This document shows positions 5,557-9,914 of a stretch of 9,914 bases of DNA, piece by piece; positions within the stretch are counted from its first letter, which is position 1, and each line of letters opens with the position of its first letter. The notes under the pieces are model-generated. The model worked only from the letters and a program-made list of their open reading frames with translations, was not told the origin of the DNA and searched no databases. Origin of the DNA: Novosphingobium sp. (GTDB lineage Bacteria > Pseudomonadota > Alphaproteobacteria > Sphingomonadales > Sphingomonadaceae); the NCBI GenBank assembly GCA_030830245.1, contig JAURNJ010000337.1, positions 1 through 9,914 of the forward strand. Direction: 5' to 3'. The position numbers were made by a program, and so were the translations under genes.

Positions 5557-6228
5557 ATGTCGCGCGCTTCGGACCACGCCTACAAGACTATTCGGACCAT
5601 GATCCTGCAGGGTGAACTTTCCCCTGGCACGCAGATTCGCGAGGAGCAGCTCGCCGAAACTTGCGGCGTTTCGCGCACCCCGGTTCGCGATGCCCTGCGG
5701 CGACTGGAAAGCCAGGCATTCATCCGCCGCAGCGAATCGCAACGCAGCTTTGTCGCGGACTGGTCGATCGACGATGTCGCCGATGCGTTCGAATTGCGGG
5801 CGATGCTCGAAGGGCGCGCTGCGCGCCGCGCCGCCTCGCGAGTCACTGATGAGGCAATGCAGCGCTTGCGCACCTGCAATCGGCGGATTTTCGAGGCCGT
5901 ATCAGCCAATCCGGCCGACGTGGCGGGCTTTCTGGAAGGCAATCGCGAGTTCCACGCCATCCTGCTCGAACTGGCTGGCTCGCGGCGCCTTTCATCCCTG
6001 CTGAACGCGCTGGTTGAACAGCCAGTGGTCTGGCAGACCGCGCATCATTATGGTCGCGACGCCCTGCTCCGCTCGCACGGCGAGCATGAGGAAATCCTCG
6101 CTGCCTTCGCCCGCCACGATGGGGCGTGGGCCCAGGCAGTGATGGAAGCACATATCCGCCGCGCGTTCCATGCCTATGCCGACGCCCATCAAGGCCTGAC
6201 GACTATCGACATGGCAGTTGGTGGCTGA
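5557..6228 (+). CDS. GntR-family transcriptional regulator, FCD subfamily
   Basis: A 223-residue cytoplasmic regulator of ordinary length for the group. Residues 5-68 form the winged helix: MILQGELSPGTQIREEQLA (15-33) then GVSRTPVRDALRRLE (37-51), the highly conserved GntR recognition segment. The rest is an all-helical FCD effector domain with His133 (NREFH), His174/His177 (RSHGEHEE) and His199 (MEAHI) at the spacing of the family's metal site; the first ligand position, usually Asp, is Asn129. FCD regulators usually sense organic acids or sugar acids and are relieved from DNA by them. The start at ATG 5557 has GAGAGG six bases upstream; the frame is open far to the left but runs antisense through the receptor gene. 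The palindrome just upstream suggests autoregulation and control of the divergent receptor. The lyase and HyuAB genes follow without a gap large enough for another promoter. Confidence 0.93.
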   Translation: MSRASDHAYKTIRTMILQGELSPGTQIREEQLAETCGVSRTPVRDALRRLESQAFIRRSESQRSFVADWSIDDVADAFELRAMLEGRAARRAASRVTDEAMQRLRTCNRRIFEAVSANPADVAGFLEGNREFHAILLELAGSRRLSSLLNALVEQPVVWQTAHHYGRDALLRSHGEHEEILAAFARHDGAWAQAVMEAHIRRAFHAYADAHQGLTTIDMAVGG

Positions 6229-6232
6229 AACT

Positions 6233-7141
6233 ATGTGCACAAAACATATCGAGATGGTCGAAGTCAGCCCTCGCGACGGCTTGCAGAACGAGAAGGCCCA
6301 GATCGCGACTGCCGACAAGCTCGCCTTGATCTCGCGCGCAATCGATGCCGGTGCGCGCCGGATAGAAGTGGCGAGCTTCGTCAATCCGCGCGCGGTGCCG
6401 CAGATGGCCGACGCCGAGGCGGTCTGCGCTGGACTGCCGCATCGCGACGACGTGACCTACATCGGCCTGGTGATGAACCTGCGCGGCGCTGACCGGGCAA
6501 TCGCGACCGGGCGGATCGACCAGCTGGGCGCGGTTGCGGTCGCTTCCGACGGGCTTGGCGTCGCCAACCAGGGCCAGACGAGCGAGGAATCGGTTCAGGT
6601 ATCGAAGGACATCATCGCCTCTGGCATCGCCGCCGGGAAAAGCGCGCAAGTGACCATCGCTGCTGCATTCGGCTGCCCCTATGATGGCGAAGTCCCAGAA
6701 GAGCGGGTTGTTGCCATGGCGCGCTCGCTCTCTGAAGCAGGGCCGGTCGAGATTGGGCTTGCCGACACCATCGGCGTTGCCAATCCGGCGCATGTCGCGC
6801 GCCTCGTTACTGCGGTGGGCGCAGCCATCGCGCCGATCCCGGTTCGGGTTCATTTCCACAATACGCGAGGCACCGGCCTCGCCAACGTCTGGGCGGCGGT
6901 CGAGGCGGGAGCAAGCGCGGTCGATGCCTCCATCGGCGGGCTCGGCGGCTGTCCCTTCGCGCCCGGAGCGGCAGGAAACGTGGCGACCGAAGATGTCGTC
7001 TACATGCTCAAGCGCGCCGGGATCGGCACCGGGCTCGACCTCATCGCATTGATCGAAACCAACCATTGGCTCGCCGGGGTCATGGATCGCAAATTGCCAG
7101 CCATGGTGGCGCAAGCGCCATTGTTCCCCAAGGTGGCATAG
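6233..7141 (+). CDS. HMG-CoA lyase-like enzyme (DRE-TIM metallolyase)
   Basis: A 302-residue TIM-barrel lyase of the pyruvate carboxyltransferase/HMG-CoA lyase group, matching the bacterial length. SPRDGLQNE at 12-20 gives the catalytic Arg14 and metal ligand Asp15. His207 and His209 (VHFHNTRGTGLAN) are the metal-binding pair, and GLGGCPFAPGAAGN (236-249) carries the active-site Cys240 and metal-ligand Asn249. All known catalytic residues of HMG-CoA lyase are therefore present. The reference reaction splits 3-hydroxy-3-methylglutaryl-CoA into acetyl-CoA and acetoacetate. However, the canonical H-D-T-Y-G after the second His is here H-N-T-R-G, so it may belong to a side group cleaving a different 3-hydroxyacyl-CoA. 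The ATG at 6233 lies 4 bases after the regulator stop; in-frame TTG 6218 and GTG 6221 are alternative starts that would overlap that gene. No strong ribosome site is seen (GGTGG at 6220-6224), so it may rely on coupling. Confidence 0.88.
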   Translation: MCTKHIEMVEVSPRDGLQNEKAQIATADKLALISRAIDAGARRIEVASFVNPRAVPQMADAEAVCAGLPHRDDVTYIGLVMNLRGADRAIATGRIDQLGAVAVASDGLGVANQGQTSEESVQVSKDIIASGIAAGKSAQVTIAAAFGCPYDGEVPEERVVAMARSLSEAGPVEIGLADTIGVANPAHVARLVTAVGAAIAPIPVRVHFHNTRGTGLANVWAAVEAGASAVDASIGGLGGCPFAPGAAGNVATEDVVYMLKRAGIGTGLDLIALIETNHWLAGVMDRKLPAMVAQAPLFPKVA

Positions 7142-7154
7142 GGAGTAACAGGGA

Positions 7155-9203
7155 ATGGGTTATCGACTGGGAGTCGATGTCGGGGGCACTTTCACCGACC
7201 TCTTGCTGTTCGACGAAGGCACGGGCGCGTTCTGGCGGCACAAGACGCCATCGACGCCGCACGACAGTTCCGAGGGCATCCTCAACGGCGTCAATGTAAT
7301 CTGCGACGAGGCCGGGGTCGATCCCAAGTCCATCGAATTCGTCCTCCATGGCACCACGGTCGCGACGAACGCCGTGCTCGAGGGCAAGGGTGCGCGGGTC
7401 GGACTGATCACGACCGAAGGCTATCGCCATGTCATGCAGATCGCCCGCAGCTACGTGCCGGGCGGACTCGCCGGATGGATCATCTGGCCAAAGCCGACGC
7501 CACTGGCGGCGCTTGAAGACACAGTCACGGTGGGCGGCCGCATGACGGCTTCGGGCGAGGAACTGAGGCCGCTCGATGAAGCTGGCGCGCGCGCCGCCCT
7601 CCTCCAACTCAAGGAGCAAGGGGTCGAGGCGATCACGGTCAGCCTGATCAATGCCTATGCCAACGGCGCGCACGAAGCGCGGATCGGTGAATTGGCGCGC
7701 GAGATCATGCAGGATGTGCCCGTCTCGCTGAGCCACGTAGTGCTGCCCGAGATGCAGGAATACGAACGCACGCTGACCACTGTCGCCAACGCAGCAGTGC
7801 GGCCGGTGGTCGGCAAATATGTCTCGAACCTGCGCGCGCGGCTGCACGAAACCGGAATGACCGGAAAGCTCTCTCTTCTGCGTTCAGACGGCGGCCTGAT
7901 GAGCGCGGAGAAGGCGGAAGAGCATCCCGTCAACATCCTGATGTCCGGCCCGGCGGGGGGTGTTACCGGCGCGCTCTGGGTGGCGAAGAATGCCGGGCTG
8001 AACAACATCCTGACGCTCGATGTCGGCGGCACCTCGACCGACGTGGCTCTCATCGAGAACCTCGAGCCGCGTCGGGCCCGCAACACCGATGTGGGGCATC
8101 TTTCGGTCCGCGCATCCTCGCTCGACGTCAAGACGGTCGGCGCGGGCGGCGGTTCGATTGCCTATGTGCCCGAACTGACCGGAGCCTTGCGCGTTGGCCC
8201 GATGTCGGCGGGCGCGGTGCCGGGCCCTGTCGCCTACGGCAAGGGCGGCGAACTGCCGACGGTCACAGACGCCAATGTTGTGCTCGGCTATCTGCCGGAG
8301 AACCTGCTGGGCGGCACCTTCAACCTCGACCGCGAAGGAGCCAAGCGGGCAGTACAGACCATTGCCGATGCGCTCGGCATAGACCTGATGGCGGCGGCGC
8401 GAGGAATCATCGACATCGTCAACGAGAACATGTTCGGCGCGCTGAGGATGATTTCGGTGCAACAGGGCTACGATCCACGGCATTTCGCTCTGATGGGCTT
8501 CGGCGGAGCCGGCCCGCTGCACGTCAATGCCGTGGCAAGGCTGATGGGTTCTTGGCCGGCGGTTTCGCCAGTCTCGCCCGGGGTGCTTTGTGCGCTTGGC
8601 GATGCGACGACGCGGATGCGGACAGAGACCGCGCGCAGCTTCTCGCGCCTCGCCAGCCAGACGCACAGTGACGACCTGCTTGCGATCCTGACCGAAATGG
8701 AAGGGCAGACCCGCGCCGAACTGCGCTCGGACGGGGTGGCTGACGCCGCCATCGAATGCGCGTTCGAGATCGACGTGCGCTATGCCGGGCAGGCCTTCGA
8801 GGTGCCGCTCACCGTGACCATGGACCAGTTGCGCAGCGAGGGCATCGAAGGCCTGCTCGCCCGTTTCGACGCCGAGCATCTGCGGCTGTTCACCTTCAAC
8901 ATGGATACCCCGCACGAAATCGTGAACCTGCGCGCGGTGGCTCTAGGCCAGGCGCTCGACCTGCCCGCCGCAAAGCTGCCCAAGGGCGACGGCAATCCAG
9001 CGGCAGCGAAGATGCGTGATCATACGCTATGGATGGACGGGCGCGAGCAGGCAGCGATCATCTATGACCGCGCCAAGCTGAGGCAGGGCGATGTCATCCC
9101 CGGCCCTGCCATCGTTGTCGAAATGGATTCTACCACCCTGATCGAAACTGGCTGCGTGGCCACGGTCGACAGGGTCGGCAACATCCTGATCAATCCGGTT
9201 TGA
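7155..9203 (+). CDS. hydantoinase A / acetone-carboxylase-type ATPase subunit
   Basis: A 682-residue protein of the HyuA family (N-methylhydantoinase A, 5-oxoprolinase, acetone and acetophenone carboxylase subunits). The N-terminal nucleotide-binding fold starts GVDVGGTFTD (6-15), with LHGTTVATNAVLE at 64-76. The central hydantoinase-A domain has LLRSDGGLMS (241-250), MSGPAGGV (263-270), LDVGGTSTD (288-296) and GAGGGSIAYV (329-338). MGFGGAGPLHV at 447-457 precedes a C-terminal domain. HyuA proteins phosphorylate or activate the substrate with ATP, and the HyuB partner completes ring opening or carboxylation. The next gene is that partner, 13 bases downstream. The start has GGGAG at 7141-7145, nine bases upstream, itself just after the lyase stop. 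Sequence alone does not decide between cyclic-amide hydrolysis and ketone carboxylation; the CoA-catabolic neighbours make carboxylation plausible. Confidence 0.92.
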   Translation: MGYRLGVDVGGTFTDLLLFDEGTGAFWRHKTPSTPHDSSEGILNGVNVICDEAGVDPKSIEFVLHGTTVATNAVLEGKGARVGLITTEGYRHVMQIARSYVPGGLAGWIIWPKPTPLAALEDTVTVGGRMTASGEELRPLDEAGARAALLQLKEQGVEAITVSLINAYANGAHEARIGELAREIMQDVPVSLSHVVLPEMQEYERTLTTVANAAVRPVVGKYVSNLRARLHETGMTGKLSLLRSDGGLMSAEKAEEHPVNILMSGPAGGVTGALWVAKNAGLNNILTLDVGGTSTDVALIENLEPRRARNTDVGHLSVRASSLDVKTVGAGGGSIAYVPELTGALRVGPMSAGAVPGPVAYGKGGELPTVTDANVVLGYLPENLLGGTFNLDREGAKRAVQTIADALGIDLMAAARGIIDIVNENMFGALRMISVQQGYDPRHFALMGFGGAGPLHVNAVARLMGSWPAVSPVSPGVLCALGDATTRMRTETARSFSRLASQTHSDDLLAILTEMEGQTRAELRSDGVADAAIECAFEIDVRYAGQAFEVPLTVTMDQLRSEGIEGLLARFDAEHLRLFTFNMDTPHEIVNLRAVALGQALDLPAAKLPKGDGNPAAAKMRDHTLWMDGREQAAIIYDRAKLRQGDVIPGPAIVVEMDSTTLIETGCVATVDRVGNILINPV

Positions 9204-9216
9204 GGGAGAAACGGCC

Positions 9217-9914
9217 ATGCCCGCAACCATCGTCGAGACTAGCCCCGCCCCCTTCAACCGCGTCGAGATCGACCCGGTCACGCTCGACATCATAGAGAAC
9301 GCACTGCGCAATGCCCGCATCGAAATGGACGCGACGCTGGTGCGCACTGCCATGTCGCCCGGCATCCGCGAACAGGGCGACGCCTTTCCGCTGATTGCCG
9401 ATCACACCGGCAAGATGATCGTCGGCCAGTTCGGCAGCTTCATCGACGGCTTCCTGCGCGGCTTCGACGGCACGCTGGAAGATGGCGACATGATCTTCCT
9501 GTCCGATCCCTACAGCTGCGAGGGCGCAATCAGTCACGCCAACGACTGGCTGGTGCTGCTCCCTGTGTTCAAGGATGGCCGCCTGATCGCCTATACCGCG
9601 ATGTTCGGCCACCAGAGCGACATCGGCGGCAAGGTCGTCGGCTCGATGCCGATCGACGCGCGCTCGATCTTCGAGGAAGGCGTGCGCATCCCGCCGGTGA
9701 AGATCTGGCGCAAGGGCGAATACAACGCCGACCTGGTCAAGCTGGTGATGCACCAGACCCGCAAGCCAGACTGGTGCCAGGCCGATCTCAATGCGCTGAT
9801 CGCCTCGTGCCGGGTCGCCGCGCGGCGGGTGATCGAAATGGCCGAGCGCTTCGGCGACGATGTCTATGTCTCGGCAACACAGGAACTGCTGGCGCGCAAC
9901 CACCGCGCGATGAA
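9217..9914 (+). CDS. hydantoinase B / acetone-carboxylase-type subunit (partial, runs off window)
   Basis: The first 232 residues of a HyuB-family protein, normally about 550-770 residues long; the remainder lies to the right. The start ATG is preceded by GAGGGAG eight bases upstream, which overlaps the end of the HyuA gene. Family features in order: IDPVTLDIIENALRNARIEM near residues 19-38, then AMSPGIREQGDAFPLIAD, the segment FLSDPY followed by ISHANDWLVLLPVF, and FGHQSDIGGKVVGSMPIDA. The His residues of ISHANDW and of FGHQSD with its following Asp are where the family places its metal and substrate site. HyuB combines with HyuA to finish an ATP-dependent ring opening (hydantoin, 5-oxoproline) or a carboxylation (acetone, acetophenone). 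Acetone carboxylase also needs a small third subunit; whether one follows is not visible. Confidence 0.92.
   Translation, partial: MPATIVETSPAPFNRVEIDPVTLDIIENALRNARIEMDATLVRTAMSPGIREQGDAFPLIADHTGKMIVGQFGSFIDGFLRGFDGTLEDGDMIFLSDPYSCEGAISHANDWLVLLPVFKDGRLIAYTAMFGHQSDIGGKVVGSMPIDARSIFEEGVRIPPVKIWRKGEYNADLVKLVMHQTRKPDWCQADLNALIASCRVAARRVIEMAERFGDDVYVSATQELLARNHRAM

Noticed and set aside
6203..7114. 303-codon minus-strand open frame
   Set aside because: It is a shadow of the lyase gene, in which all catalytic residues are read on the plus strand.
7884..8915. 343-codon minus-strand open frame
   Set aside because: It is a shadow of the HyuA gene, whose conserved motifs establish the plus-strand frame.
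9190..9903. 237-codon minus-strand open frame
   Set aside because: It is antisense to the start of HyuB; the HyuB motifs and the plus-strand ribosome site decide the frame.
1..9914. CRISPR arrays, tRNA, rRNA, tandem repeats
   Set aside because: No regularly spaced repeats, cloverleaf-type segments or rRNA signatures were seen on reading the window.

Overview
The window is high-GC and densely coded. It looks like an alphaproteobacterium, most likely a sphingomonad (Novosphingobium/Sphingobium type). The grounds are a long TonB-dependent receptor with an EIIVTAR-type TonB box, an acyl-CoA synthetase/alpha-beta hydrolase/SDR catabolic set, and codon use dominated by GC-ending codons. The taxonomic assignment is inference; no rRNA or marker gene is present.

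Left block (1-1847, + strand): the C-terminal end of an AMP-dependent acyl-CoA synthetase, an alpha/beta hydrolase and a short-chain dehydrogenase follow one another with two consecutive ATGA stop/start overlaps. They are almost certainly one translationally coupled catabolic operon.

Middle scar (1848-2729): no intact gene is visible. It holds pieces of at least three unrelated genes on both strands: a sulfotransferase C-terminus (-), an SDR C-terminus (-) and a dienelactone-hydrolase-like gene (+) that has lost its middle. A strong hairpin at 2687-2718 lies just beyond the end of the receptor gene.

Transport gene (2730-5252, - strand): an 840-residue TonB-dependent outer-membrane receptor. 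Between it and its probable promoter lies a SnoaL/NTF2-like remnant with no N-terminal half and an in-frame TAA ten codons before its ancestral end.

Control region (about 5476-5556): a 22-bp inverted repeat with a perfect core TTGTATACAA overlaps a near-consensus sigma-70 promoter pointing at the receptor. It also lies just upstream of a GntR/FCD regulator gene on the other strand, so it is the likely regulator-binding site for both directions.

Right block (5557-9914, + strand): GntR/FCD regulator, HMG-CoA-lyase-like DRE-TIM enzyme, hydantoinase A/acetone-carboxylase-type ATPase subunit and the start of its hydantoinase B partner. Gaps are 4 to 13 bases, so this is one operon.

Taken together, the window reads as a regulated uptake-and-catabolism locus. 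The substrate would enter through the TonB receptor, be activated and modified by the ligase/hydrolase/SDR set, and be processed by a HyuAB ATP-dependent hydrolase or carboxylase together with a C-C lyase. The substrate cannot be read from the sequence. The most unusual aspects are the lyase + HyuAB pairing, the operator/promoter arrangement, and the cluster of decayed genes, which suggests the locus has been remodelled by deletion.
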